Of a stretch of 64,000 bases of DNA, positions 26,935 through 36,801 are shown in pieces. The notes beneath the pieces were generated by a model. That model had not been told where the DNA came from, ran no database searches, and saw only the letters and a program-made list of their open reading frames with translations. Origin of the DNA: Acidovorax sp. 69. Lineage in GTDB: Bacteria; Pseudomonadota; Gammaproteobacteria; Burkholderiales; Burkholderiaceae_C. The stretch spans positions 310,001 through 374,000 of the forward strand of contig NZ_PGEP01000001.1 of assembly GCF_002797445.1 (NCBI RefSeq), in the 5' to 3' direction. A program made the position numbers and the translations under genes. How positions within the stretch are numbered: position 1 is the first letter of the stretch; every line of letters begins with the position of its first letter.

Positions 26935-27436
26935 AAATTCCTCAATATCAGTGGCGCGAAAGGAGGATCTCGTCGCCACTGTAGCGCCGAGTCCATCCCA
27001 GGGATAGAGGGCCTGCTGTCGGAGGATCAAGGATTTCTTGCGCCTCCAGGGAGACATGGCAAGCGAAGGGACGGCCTTGATCAGCCCACAGAGGGCCCAT
27101 CAAAGGTCTTGCTCAGTTCAGCACACAGCCATGTGCGAGAACCCGGAACGCCGGAAGCGATGCTTCGTATTGACGACGAATCCGATGCCTTGTGCTGTTG
27201 TGCATGCCAGAAGCTGGCCTTGCTGCAGTACAAGTCGGGAGCTACTCCCCTTCGAGTTTTCGATTGGAACATCGCCAGCGTCAGCGCGCAAGGGCCGCTG
27301 TGTTGTGGTTACTGCTTACGGCCGTACTCCGCCACCTGTGTATGTCCAGGAAACCGTGCGAACCCCCAATAACAACACGGGCAACATCGCTCGGGCAGGG
27401 CGGCTATGATCCAGCCCCCTTGTGTCAACGCCCTCC
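26935..27436. other. 502-bp region between terC and the DUF3717 gene
   Basis: The minus-strand half (26935-27254) is the long leader of the TerC gene and contains the yybP-ykoY element. The remainder (27255-27436) should hold the promoters of both divergent units. I see no convincing gene here: the open frames lack ribosome sites and overlap the structured leader. Confidence 0.6.
27101..27254 (-). promoter_or_regulatory. yybP-ykoY manganese riboswitch
   Basis: On the minus strand the RNA begins CGAAGGGGAGTAGC (27254-27241), the family's near-invariant 5' segment. It ends GAGCAAGACCTTTG (27114-27101), the invariant 3' segment. The outer 5' CGAAGG and the 3' CCTTTG form a 6-bp P1 with one G-U pair. 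Between them GTCAATACG resembles the conserved internal motif. Right after P1, ATGGGCCC-TCTGT-GGGCTGAT-CAAGG can form a hairpin that uses the same CCTTTG strand, an obvious switching partner. It lies 167 bp upstream of the TerC start. Confidence 0.9.
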
Positions 27437-27880
27437 ATGGCCGCCATTCACATCACCGACATTGAAGCCGCCATCAACCACTGGCGCAGCTGTGCCCCAT
27501 CGCCTGACGGCGTCGCTCTGGCGCCCGAGATAGAAGCGCTGGGAGAGGCCTATGCGCTGATGGTCTACCACCACAAGAGCACTGTCGACGAAGAGCACCT
27601 GCCGGCCCAGGCATTGGCCGCTTGGCTGACCTGGTACGACACTACGCCCGACACACCCTGCATCGCCATCTGCTCCACCAGCCAGGGCGATGATCTTTGC
27701 AAGGGATGCGGGCGCACATTCGACGAAGTGCAGTTTTGGCCAGGCATGACACCCGCTGAGAAGCGCACGGTGTGGCGACGCATCACCTTGGAGCATTCGG
27801 CCTGGCGCTTCAACCGCTATTCAGAGCGGGCGGCGGAGGGTGTGTCGGCTTGGCAGGGCGCAATATCCCGAGGCCGGTAG
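27437..27880 (+). CDS. DUF3717-DUF1289 two-domain protein
   Basis: About 147 aa from the ATG at 27437. Residues 1-60 match DUF3717 (ITDIEAAINHWR, SPDGVALAPEIEALGEAYAL). Residues about 75-130 match DUF1289 (DTPCIAICSTSQGDDLCKGC, GRTFDEV, PAEKRTVWRRI), whose four cysteines probably bind zinc or an iron-sulphur centre. Neither domain has an assigned function that I know. The next gene is another small zinc-ribbon protein. Confidence 0.85.
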   Translation: MAAIHITDIEAAINHWRSCAPSPDGVALAPEIEALGEAYALMVYHHKSTVDEEHLPAQALAAWLTWYDTTPDTPCIAICSTSQGDDLCKGCGRTFDEVQFWPGMTPAEKRTVWRRITLEHSAWRFNRYSERAAEGVSAWQGAISRGR

Positions 27881-27952
27881 CGCAGCAGCGGCGCGAAGGC
27901 TCTTGCAAGCCAAGGCCTGTACGCCACGCGATCAAACCGCTATCGTGGTGCC

Positions 27953-28258
27953 ATGCTGCGCCTGACTCAAGCCCCGAACATCGCCATCGCCACGCTGTGG
28001 GCGGATCTGCTGTGCGAGGCGGGCATGACAGCCTCCGTGCAACGCCAGTATCTCGGTGCTGCCGCAGGACACTTGCCACCCGACCAGTGCCTGCCTGAAA
28101 TTTGGTTGGATTACGACGAACATGCTGCCCGTGCACATGCCTTGCTGCATGAACTTCAGAATCTGCCTCAGCGCCGCTGGATGTGCCGATGTGGAGAAAC
28201 TGTGGAAGGGGGATTCGAGCAATGTTGGCAGTGTGGGGCGCTCATGCCAAACGACTGA
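27953..28258 (+). CDS. DUF2007-domain protein with C-terminal zinc ribbon
   Basis: 101 aa. The first ~65 residues have the DUF2007 fold (RLTQAPNIAIATLWADLLCE, then PEIWLDYDEHAARAHALL), proposed as a small signal-transducing or PII-like domain. The C-terminus carries a CxC...CxxC zinc ribbon (WMCRCGETVEGGFEQCWQCG). The function is unknown. It follows the DUF1289 gene by 72 bp in the same direction. A strong palindrome just downstream separates it from the convergent yaeQ. Confidence 0.8.
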   Translation: MLRLTQAPNIAIATLWADLLCEAGMTASVQRQYLGAAAGHLPPDQCLPEIWLDYDEHAARAHALLHELQNLPQRRWMCRCGETVEGGFEQCWQCGALMPND

Positions 28259-28278
28259 CAATCAGTTGCAAAATTCCT

Positions 28279-28327
28279 GATTTGATAGCGGCTAGCGCTT
28301 ATGTGTCATGCGCTAGCGGCCTTTTTA
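28279..28327 (+). repeat. Dispersed palindromic intergenic element, copy C
   Basis: TTTGATAGCG leads into GCTAGCGC (28291-28298) and GCGCTAGC (28310-28317), an 8-bp perfect stem, then GGCCTTTTTAG. The T-run lets this copy act as an intrinsic terminator for the plus-strand DUF2007 gene. It lies between convergent genes, so it may separate both transcripts. Confidence 0.75.
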
Positions 28328-28340
28328 GCCCGATTTCGGC

Positions 28341-28901
28341 TCACTTCCAGCGCACGGGCTCCACATGCACGCTGCCCCGCGTGCTGCTCAGGGTGATGGC
28401 CCCTTCCTGCACCGTGGCCTGCAGTTGCATGCTGCGTTCGGCCAATTGCGCCAGCGCCTGAGAGGCGTCGGTGGGAATCCGCCACACCTGCAATTTTTCG
28501 AGCCGAGAGAGCTTGGTCTCGATTCCTTTCCACCAGATCTCAGCGGCGTGGTTGAAGCAATACACGATCACAGAATCGGCCTTGCTACAGGCTTTGGTGA
28601 GTGGCTTGTCCTCCGGCTGGCCCACCTCGATCCACACGCGCTTGCGCCCCGTGTAGTCCGTCAGCGACGCATCAGGGTCATCGGGGTCGGACAGGCCGGC
28701 GCCAAAGGCCAGTGCGGCATCGCCATTGCAAAGATCATTGAGCTGGTGCGCCTGAATGGCCAGCGCAGTCAGCCGGATCATCATGCGTTCGTCGGTCTCG
28801 CTGGGGTGGCGGGCCAAGGTGAGCGCGTGGTCGGCGTAGTAGCCGTGGTCAATGTCGGCGATCTGGAGGTTCGCTTTGAATATCGTTGATTTGATCGCCA
28901 T
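28341..28901 (-). CDS. yaeQ: YaeQ-family protein
   Basis: 186 aa, the family length. YaeQ proteins have a PD-(D/E)xK nuclease-like fold, and E. coli YaeQ was linked to RfaH suppression, but the role is unresolved. Diagnostic segments are STIFKANLQIADIDHGYYAD, TLARHPSETDERMMIRLTA and RVWIEVGQPEDKPLTKAC, which include the predicted active-site D, E and K. It follows the GT-C/TPR membrane gene by 2 bp on the same strand. Confidence 0.95.
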   Translation of the reverse strand: MAIKSTIFKANLQIADIDHGYYADHALTLARHPSETDERMMIRLTALAIQAHQLNDLCNGDAALAFGAGLSDPDDPDASLTDYTGRKRVWIEVGQPEDKPLTKACSKADSVIVYCFNHAAEIWWKGIETKLSRLEKLQVWRIPTDASQALAQLAERSMQLQATVQEGAITLSSTRGSVHVEPVRWK

Positions 28902-28903
28902 TC

Positions 28904-30598
28904 TCAGCGGGTTCCTTCCATTAATACTTCTACATCTGCTGTCTTACTTCGGCGCTTCTCGATGAAATATCGTGCAGAGAAGCTACCAAGACGCGCCGCT
29001 TTTTGCAATGCATCCTCGGCTGCAGGATGCTGCAGCGCATGGAGCGCGCGGAATCTCTCGAACCAAATGCGCGGCTCATCATGGGGCGAAATCCGCTCGG
29101 CGATATCCAGATCAGCAAGCGCCTCTGTGGGGTGGCCGGTGCGAGTGAGCGTAGTAGCCCGCGCTACGTAATAGCTGGAGTTCTTGGGGTTCAGCTCAAT
29201 CGCCTTGCTGATATCTGCGAGTGCCCCATCGGCATTGCCTCGCTGAAAACGCTCATTGCCCCGGTTAAAGTAGATGCGACTGGCCCCTGCAACCTCTGGT
29301 TTGGGCAATTTCGCAGCAGCATCTTCCCACAGCGCTCCCCTCGAAGAAAAACTCTCAAGACGATCTCGCGACTGCGCGAATAGAAAGGGCATCGCTATAC
29401 AAAACAGGACAGCAAGCCAGCGCAATGGAAGGTGTCGAGCGAGAGCGGCAACCATCACGGCATACCCAATTGCCCAGACGTAGCTTCGATAGAGCACATA
29501 GGGCTCTTGAAAACGGACAAGACTGAACTCGACCGTAAACAACAAGGCACTGAATACGAGGCCAAAGGCAACCAATCGATATTTACCCTTCCACAGGGAA
29601 AGTGCAGCTACGGTCGACGGCAAGATCACGAAAATAGCAAGTTGCAGCCACGCGCGAACATGCGTCCAAGGTTGCAGAAAATCGACTCGCAAGTCTGCCG
29701 ACATACGCGATGTGGAGGGTACAAGCCACTGCAGCCAATAGTAAAAATAGAGTTGGGCCTGCACAAAGGCTGAAAACAACCAGCGATCACCCGCACTGTT
29801 GAATGCGGGAAGACCATGGATTTCTCCTTCGAGATCGCTCAGCCTGGGCTCATACGGCTGGCCAACGAAACCCATTCCAACGCTGAACACCAGCGCGATG
29901 GCAGGCAAATTGGCGCAGAGAAATGTCGCACAGACGGACACAGTCCGTCTATCAATACGCTCCAGAAGCAGAACAAGCGACATTGCGGCAAACGGTACCG
30001 TCACTGAATGCTCTTTGCACAGCATTGCCAGGGATGACATGAGCGCTGCGCGCAATGCAGCCACTAGGCTCCCTTCCTGCAGCGCCGTAAGCAAATACCG
30101 CAAGCTGATCAGCGAGAACAGCGTCGCCATCACCGTAGTGCGCTGAATCAGATACCCAGCCGCGTACACGGCAACCGGATGCGCCACAAATAAAACGGCC
30201 AACAGCGCTGCAACAACGGATGCCCGCTTCGCTGCCAGCTCGGCTGGCATTGATGGGGTTGAATCTACAACGAGCATCTGTTTCAGCAACCGGTAGAGCT
30301 GCCAAGCAACCAACGTATGCAGCATCAGGCTTATGAGCCGATGCGCCTCCATGCTCCCAATCTGGGTTTGTACCCATCCAAGGGTGAAATATGGCAAGGA
30401 TCGGGTCACCAGTTCCCAGGGCTCTATCGCAGCCGTTGTGAGTCGCGATGAGAAAAAAAGATTGCCGTCATCAAAGACAAACGGATTCCCAAGATAGGGA
30501 CCGTACAGAGCAGAAGCAGCAGCGGCAATAGCAACAAGGACAAGAGCAGCCATGGTGGACTCCCTCGACCAGCGCACTCGTGAGATGAGCGTTGTCAT
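28904..30598 (-). CDS. GT-C-type membrane glycosyltransferase with C-terminal TPRs (TMTC-like)
   Basis: 564 aa from the ATG at 30598. After the first membrane helix comes GPYLGNPFVFDDGNLFF, where the DD pair fits the acidic motif in the first loop of GT-C enzymes. About ten more membrane segments follow. The last ~140 residues hold TPR-like repeats (IYFNRGNERFQRGNADGALA, SSYYVARATTLTRTGHPTEA). This architecture resembles the O-mannosyltransferase TMTC family and bacterial homologues. The substrate is unknown. The gene is A+T-richer than purB and yaeQ beside it, like the pilin glycosylation genes, which suggests separate acquisition. Confidence 0.75.
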   Translation of the reverse strand: MTTLISRVRWSRESTMAALVLVAIAAAASALYGPYLGNPFVFDDGNLFFSSRLTTAAIEPWELVTRSLPYFTLGWVQTQIGSMEAHRLISLMLHTLVAWQLYRLLKQMLVVDSTPSMPAELAAKRASVVAALLAVLFVAHPVAVYAAGYLIQRTTVMATLFSLISLRYLLTALQEGSLVAALRAALMSSLAMLCKEHSVTVPFAAMSLVLLLERIDRRTVSVCATFLCANLPAIALVFSVGMGFVGQPYEPRLSDLEGEIHGLPAFNSAGDRWLFSAFVQAQLYFYYWLQWLVPSTSRMSADLRVDFLQPWTHVRAWLQLAIFVILPSTVAALSLWKGKYRLVAFGLVFSALLFTVEFSLVRFQEPYVLYRSYVWAIGYAVMVAALARHLPLRWLAVLFCIAMPFLFAQSRDRLESFSSRGALWEDAAAKLPKPEVAGASRIYFNRGNERFQRGNADGALADISKAIELNPKNSSYYVARATTLTRTGHPTEALADLDIAERISPHDEPRIWFERFRALHALQHPAAEDALQKAARLGSFSARYFIEKRRSKTADVEVLMEGTR

Positions 30599-30648
30599 GG
30601 GAGTCCTCGAGTCTTGGCGCTGATCTCCGCAGGTGCGGACATACCTCA

Positions 30649-32088
<1,440 letters not shown>

Positions 32089-32134
32089 TCAAACCCGAAT
32101 TGTTTAGATCACCCCGCGCACTGGAAGACACACC

Positions 32135-32749
32135 ATGAAATTGATCGGAGCCACCACCAGCCCCTACGTGCGCAAGGTACGTATCGTGATGGCTGAGAAA
32201 AAGCTCGACTACCAGTTCGTGCAAGACAACGTTTGGGCTGACGATACCCACATCTCGGCCTCCAACCCCTTGGGCAAGGTGCCCTGCCTGGTGATGGAGG
32301 GCGGCGAAGCCGTCTTTGACTCGCGCGTGATCGTGGAATACCTCGACACCCTGTCGCCGGTGGGCAAACTGATCCCCTCCCAAGGGCGTGAACGCGCCGA
32401 GGTCAAAACCTGGGAAGCCCTGGCTGACGGCGTCGTGGATGCGGCCATCCTGGCCCGGCTTGAGGCCACTTGGGCCCACCGCAAGGACAGTGAACGCAGC
32501 CAGGCCTGGATCGACCGCCAATTGCGCAAGGTGAACGATGGCCTCAAGTCGATGAGCCAGGGCCTGGGTGACAAGCCGTTTTGCAGCGGCATCCATCTGA
32601 GCCTGTCCGATATCGCCGTGGGCTGCGCATTGGGCTGGCTGGAGTTCCGCTTTCCGGAAATCGCCTGGCGCAGTGAGCACCCCAACCTGGGCAAGCTGCT
32701 CGACAAACTGATGCTTCGGCCCAGTTTCGCGGATACCAAGCCGTCCTGA
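32135..32749 (+). CDS. Glutathione S-transferase family protein
   Basis: 204 aa. An N-terminal thioredoxin-like domain starts MKLIGATTSPYVRKVRIVM, with serine in the usual active-site position (SPYVRK) and a glutathione-binding NPLGKVPCLV then FDSRVIVEYLD. The all-helical C-terminal domain has LSLSDIAVGCALGWLEFRFP. The sequence is close to stringent-starvation/YfcF-like GSTs, but the substrate is unknown. It is transcribed away from purB. Confidence 0.93.
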   Translation: MKLIGATTSPYVRKVRIVMAEKKLDYQFVQDNVWADDTHISASNPLGKVPCLVMEGGEAVFDSRVIVEYLDTLSPVGKLIPSQGRERAEVKTWEALADGVVDAAILARLEATWAHRKDSERSQAWIDRQLRKVNDGLKSMSQGLGDKPFCSGIHLSLSDIAVGCALGWLEFRFPEIAWRSEHPNLGKLLDKLMLRPSFADTKPS

Positions 32750-32834
32750 ACAGTCGCAGGGGCCGGGTCACCTCGGCCCAGTCGCAGGGCTTTTGGCCCA
32801 CCCCGCCTCGGGCTTGCCGTATGCTCGGGCGCTT

Positions 32835-33551
32835 ATGAACGAGATGGTTCAAAACCCTTCGAAAGCCCCCGACACCCGTGCCACGCGACAACGCGCAGCA
32901 CGCGATGCCGCCGCCACGCCGGGCGCGGACCGCGTTCGTATCAACGACCCCGACCGCACCATGGCCAACATCCTGCAGGTGGCCACGGCAGAGTTTGCCG
33001 ACAAGGGGCTGGCCGGTGCGCGCATCGACGAGATTGCGGCCCTCACCAGTACCAGCAAGCGCATGATCTACTACTATTTTGGTAGCAAAGAAGGCTTGTA
33101 TGTAGCGGTGCTGGAGGATGCTTACCGGCGCATCCGTCGCATCGAATCGGAGCTGCACCTCGAAGATCTTGCGCCCGAGCAGGCGCTGCGTACGCTGGTT
33201 GGCTTCACGGTGGACTACCAGTTGGCCAATCCTGATTTCATCCGCCTCGTGATGAACGAAAACATGCACCGGGGGGAGTTCATCAGCCAGTCCACCACCA
33301 TCCAGGAGCTCAACATCCCTGTCATCCACGCTGTGCGTGATGTATACCAGCGCGGCGTGGCGGCCGGCGTCTTCCGCCCCGACGTGGACCCGGTGGACCT
33401 GCACATGTCGATCTCGGCGCTGTGCTTCTTCAACGTGGCCAACCGCCATACCTTTGGCGCGATCTTTAAGCGCTCGCTGGATACCCCCGCCGCCACGGCG
33501 CAACGCCGTGAATCGATCATCGAGATGATCGTGCGCTTCCTGCGGCCCTGA
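32835..33551 (+). CDS. TetR-family regulator of the TRAP/quinate cluster
   Basis: 238 aa from the ATG at 32835. The helix-turn-helix is NILQVATAEFADKGLAGARI, DEIAALTSTSKRMIYYYFG, SKEGLYVAVLED. The C-terminal ligand domain is typical TetR (PDFIRLVMNENMHRGEFIS). It lies directly upstream of the TRAP transporter genes in the same direction, with an operator-like palindrome in the 187-bp gap, so it probably controls uptake and breakdown of an aromatic precursor. Confidence 0.9.
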   Translation: MNEMVQNPSKAPDTRATRQRAARDAAATPGADRVRINDPDRTMANILQVATAEFADKGLAGARIDEIAALTSTSKRMIYYYFGSKEGLYVAVLEDAYRRIRRIESELHLEDLAPEQALRTLVGFTVDYQLANPDFIRLVMNENMHRGEFISQSTTIQELNIPVIHAVRDVYQRGVAAGVFRPDVDPVDLHMSISALCFFNVANRHTFGAIFKRSLDTPAATAQRRESIIEMIVRFLRP

Positions 33552-33683
33552 CCGAACACCCTCGGTCCGCCATCGCGCGGACACCCCTTCCCGGATCATC
33601 CAAAAACCCAAGGCCCGCATTGGGGCACTGGCATGGCTGCGCCTTGCCATGGAATGCCTGACAGGGTTTGCACCTAGATCAAA

Positions 33684-33699
33684 TACTAACCAGTTCGTA
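33684..33699. promoter_or_regulatory. TetR operator candidate upstream of the TRAP operon
   Basis: TACtAACc-aGTTcGTA is a 16-nt near-palindrome (six of eight pairs match) centred about 47 bp before the dctQ start and downstream of the TetR gene. Its size and place suit a TetR dimer blocking the promoter. Confidence 0.45.
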
Positions 33700-33738
33700 C
33701 AAAATTCTTCCAGGCACTCAATAACGACTGGAGACACC

Positions 33739-34329
33739 ATGCTTGCACTGGCCGATCGCTTGCTACGGGGATACGCCCGTGCGCTCGACATCCTGGGAGG
33801 TGTGTGCCTGGCCGTCATGGTGCTGCTGGTGTTCGGCAACGTGGTGCTGCGCTACACCATGAACTCCGGCATCACGGTGTCGGAAGAACTCTCACGCTGG
33901 CTGTTTGTATGGCTGACTTTCATGGGCGCCGTAGTGGCCTTGCGCGAACACGGCCACCTGGGCACGGACGCCTTCATCTCCCGCCTGCCGGCCACCGGCA
34001 AGAAAGTTTGCCTGGTTTTGGCGCAGATCGCCATGCTCTACGTGTCCTGGCTGCTGCTGGCAGGCAGTTGGGCCCAGATGCTCATCAACTGGGAGACAGA
34101 AGCCCCCGTCACCGGCGCGTCGGTCGGCATCTTCTACGCCAGCGGTGTGCTGATGGGCGGGTCAGCGATTGCGATCCTGCTGTACGACCTGCTGCGCACC
34201 TTGTTCGTGCCGCTGGCAGAACACGAATTGGTCATGGTGCAGGAGAGCGAAGACATGGCGGCGCTGGAGCATCGCCACCCCGGATCGACCGTGTCTGGTT
34301 CCGGCGCTGACGTGCCTTCCAAGCACTGA
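33739..34329 (+). CDS. TRAP transporter small permease (DctQ-type)
   Basis: 196 aa from the ATG at 33739, preceded by CTGGAG. Four membrane segments are present with the DctQ signature: VLLVFGNVVLRYTMNSGITV, SEELSRWLFVWLTFMGAVVA, REHGHLGTDAF. It forms the transport complex with the large permease encoded 59 bp downstream and the binding protein behind it. It is driven by ion gradients. The substrate is probably quinate, shikimate or a related acid, judging from the catabolic genes that follow. Confidence 0.93.
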   Translation: MLALADRLLRGYARALDILGGVCLAVMVLLVFGNVVLRYTMNSGITVSEELSRWLFVWLTFMGAVVALREHGHLGTDAFISRLPATGKKVCLVLAQIAMLYVSWLLLAGSWAQMLINWETEAPVTGASVGIFYASGVLMGGSAIAILLYDLLRTLFVPLAEHELVMVQESEDMAALEHRHPGSTVSGSGADVPSKH

Positions 34330-34388
34330 CCCACGGCACCCAAGCCAAGGCATCCCCTGTCCCTGAACACCCCTGCACGGAACCCACC

Positions 34389-35669
34389 ATGACCGTCACC
34401 ATCTTCCTTGGCTCCCTGTTGCTCGCCATGGCGATCGGCATTCCCATCGCGTTTGCGCTGCTCATCAGCGGCGTGGCGTTGATGTGGCATCTGGACCTGT
34501 TCGACGCACAGATACTGGCGCAGAACGTGATCAACGGCGCCGACAGTTTTCCCCTGCTGGCCGTGCCGTTTTTCATGCTCGCGGGTGAGATCATGAACGT
34601 GGGTGGCCTGTCCAAGCGCATCGTGAAACTGGCGCTCACGCTGGTCGGTCATGTGCCAGGGGGGCTTGGCTATGTGGCCATCATGGCCGCAGTGATCCTG
34701 GCCGCTGTCTCGGGGTCGGCCGTGGCAGACGCTGCCGCGCTGGCGTCACTACTCCTGCCCATGATGGTGGCTGCAGGGCACAACAAGGAGCGTTCGGCCG
34801 GCCTCATTGCCTCCGCCGGCATCATTGCCCCGGTGATTCCGCCCTCCATTGGTTTTGTGATCTTTGGTGTGGCAGCCAACGTGTCCATCAGCAAGCTGTT
34901 TCTCGCTGGCATTGTTCCCGGCATCATGCTGGGCCTCGCACTGGCGATGACCTGGTGGTGGCTGGTGCGGCGCGAAGACGTTGCCCCCCCAAAGCGCGCC
35001 ACACGTGCTGAATTGAAGCTGGCCTTGCGCGAAGCTGTCTGGGCACTGGGCTTGCCCATCATCATTCTGGTCGGCCTGCGCATGGGTGTCTTCACACCCA
35101 CCGAGGCCGCCGTGGTGGCGGCGGTGTATGCGCTGTTTGTGGCGATGGTGATCTACCGCGAGCTGAGCGTGCGCCAGCTGGCCGCCATCTTTCAGTCCGC
35201 CGCCCGCACCAGCGCCGTTGTGATGTTTCTGGTCGCAGCGGCCATGGTTTCCGCCTGGCTCATCACCGTGGCCGACCTGCCCTCCAAGGTCATCGGCATG
35301 CTGGAGCCCTTCATGGGCAACCAAACCTTGCTGCTGATCGCAATCATGATTCTGGTCATGATCGTTGGCACGGCCATGGACATGACGCCCACCATCCTGA
35401 TCATGACACCCGTGCTGATGCCGGTGGTCAAGGCAGCAGGCATCGACCCGGTGTACTTCGGGGTGCTGTTCATCATCAACAACGCCATCGGCCTGATCAC
35501 GCCGCCCGTGGGCACGGTGCTCAACGTGGTCGCGGGGGTCGGGCGCATTTCGATGTCGCAAGTCACACGCGGGGTCATGCCCTTCATGCTGGCCCAGTTC
35601 GTCGTGATGTTCCTGCTGGTGCTTTTCCCGTCCATCGTCACGGCGCCGCTGCGCTGGCTCGGTGGCTGA
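34389..35669 (+). CDS. TRAP transporter large permease (DctM-type)
   Basis: 426 aa, the standard length, with about 12 hydrophobic segments. DctM signatures include DSFPLLAVPFFMLAGEIMNV, SGSAVADAAALASLLLP, IAPVIPPSIGFVIFGVAANV, MDMTPTILIMTPVLMP and NNAIGLITPPVGTVLNV. This is the transporting subunit of the sodium-coupled TRAP system. The gene lies between dctQ and dctP. Confidence 0.97.
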   Translation: MTVTIFLGSLLLAMAIGIPIAFALLISGVALMWHLDLFDAQILAQNVINGADSFPLLAVPFFMLAGEIMNVGGLSKRIVKLALTLVGHVPGGLGYVAIMAAVILAAVSGSAVADAAALASLLLPMMVAAGHNKERSAGLIASAGIIAPVIPPSIGFVIFGVAANVSISKLFLAGIVPGIMLGLALAMTWWWLVRREDVAPPKRATRAELKLALREAVWALGLPIIILVGLRMGVFTPTEAAVVAAVYALFVAMVIYRELSVRQLAAIFQSAARTSAVVMFLVAAAMVSAWLITVADLPSKVIGMLEPFMGNQTLLLIAIMILVMIVGTAMDMTPTILIMTPVLMPVVKAAGIDPVYFGVLFIINNAIGLITPPVGTVLNVVAGVGRISMSQVTRGVMPFMLAQFVVMFLLVLFPSIVTAPLRWLGG

Positions 35670-35725
35670 TCTGCCGCTGCACACGTTCCCTATTTGCCCC
35701 GCCCAAAACCCAAGGAGACATTTCC

Positions 35726-36730
35726 ATGAAGCTGATCAAAACCCTGCTCGCTACCGCCATGGTTGCCGTGTCGCTGCTGTCTGCCGCGCACGCCCAGGAG
35801 CGCACCATCAAGTTCGCCTTCCAGAACCAGAAGGACCACCCGCAGGCCCAGGGCGCACAGAAGTTTGCCGACCTGGTGGCTGCAAAGACCAACGGACGCA
35901 TTGCCGTCAAGCTGTTCCCCGGCGGCTCACTGGGCGGTGACTTGCAGACCGTATCGGCGCTGCAGGGCGGCACCGTGGAGATGACCGTTCTCAACGCCGG
36001 CATCCTGTCGGCCCAGGCCAAGGAATTCGGCGTCTACGACTTCCCTTTCCTGTTCGCCACCCCACAAGAGGCCGATGCCGTGACTGACGGTCCTTTTGGC
36101 AGGAAACTGCTCGACAAGCTGCAGGCCAAGAATCTGGTGGGCCTGGGCTACTGGGAGCTGGGCTTTCGCAACCTCACCAACAGCAAAAAGCCCATTGCCA
36201 AGGCGGAAGACATTGCGGGCCTGAAGATCCGCGTGATCCAGTCACCCATCTACATCGACCTGTTCAATGCACTGGGCGCCAACGCCGTGCCCATGCCCTT
36301 CCCTGAGCTGTACACCGCCATGGAGCAAAAGGCGGTGGACGGGCAGGAGAACCCTTTCTCCACCATCCTGTCGTCCAAGTTTGCCGAGGTGCAGAAGTAC
36401 CTGACCGTGACGCGCCACATGTACAACCCCCAGGCCGTGATCGTGAGCAAGAAGTTCTGGGACAGCCTCAACCCTGCCGACCAGAAGGCCCTGACCGACG
36501 CCATGGCCGAAGCCACCACCTTCCAGCGCGGCGTGTCGCGTGTGCAGGCCACCGTGGCGCTCGACGACCTCAAGAAGGCCGGCATGCAGGTCTCCGAGTT
36601 CTCGCCCGCCGAACTCGACAAGCTGCGCGCCAAGGTCAAGCCCGTGGTCGAAAAGCACAGCGAAAAGGTGGGCACCGAGACGGTGAAGGAGGTCTATTCC
36701 ACGCTGGCCAAGCTGCGCGGCGGCAAGTAA
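35726..36730 (+). CDS. TRAP transporter substrate-binding protein (DctP-type)
   Basis: 334 aa with a signal peptide (MKLIKTLLATAMVAVSLLSA, cleavage AHAQ). DctP features are FPGGSLGGDLQTVSALQGGT, YDFPFLFATPQEADAV, GLKIRVIQSPIYIDLFNALG with the conserved ligand-carboxylate arginine, and AMEQKAVDGQENPFS. It binds an organic acid in the periplasm and hands it to the DctQM permease. The clustering with dehydroshikimate/shikimate enzymes suggests quinate, shikimate or dehydroshikimate as ligand. Confidence 0.95.
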   Translation: MKLIKTLLATAMVAVSLLSAAHAQERTIKFAFQNQKDHPQAQGAQKFADLVAAKTNGRIAVKLFPGGSLGGDLQTVSALQGGTVEMTVLNAGILSAQAKEFGVYDFPFLFATPQEADAVTDGPFGRKLLDKLQAKNLVGLGYWELGFRNLTNSKKPIAKAEDIAGLKIRVIQSPIYIDLFNALGANAVPMPFPELYTAMEQKAVDGQENPFSTILSSKFAEVQKYLTVTRHMYNPQAVIVSKKFWDSLNPADQKALTDAMAEATTFQRGVSRVQATVALDDLKKAGMQVSEFSPAELDKLRAKVKPVVEKHSEKVGTETVKEVYSTLAKLRGGK

Positions 36731-36801
36731 GCCACCGCTGCACCCCTGCGCTGCCGCGCGGTGACCCATCCCCGGCAGCGCGTCTATCCCGCATACCGCC
36801 C

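Noticed and set aside
26182..27372. 396-codon plus-strand frame across terC and its leader
   Set aside because: It is antisense to TerC and runs through the structured riboswitch; there is no recognisable domain.
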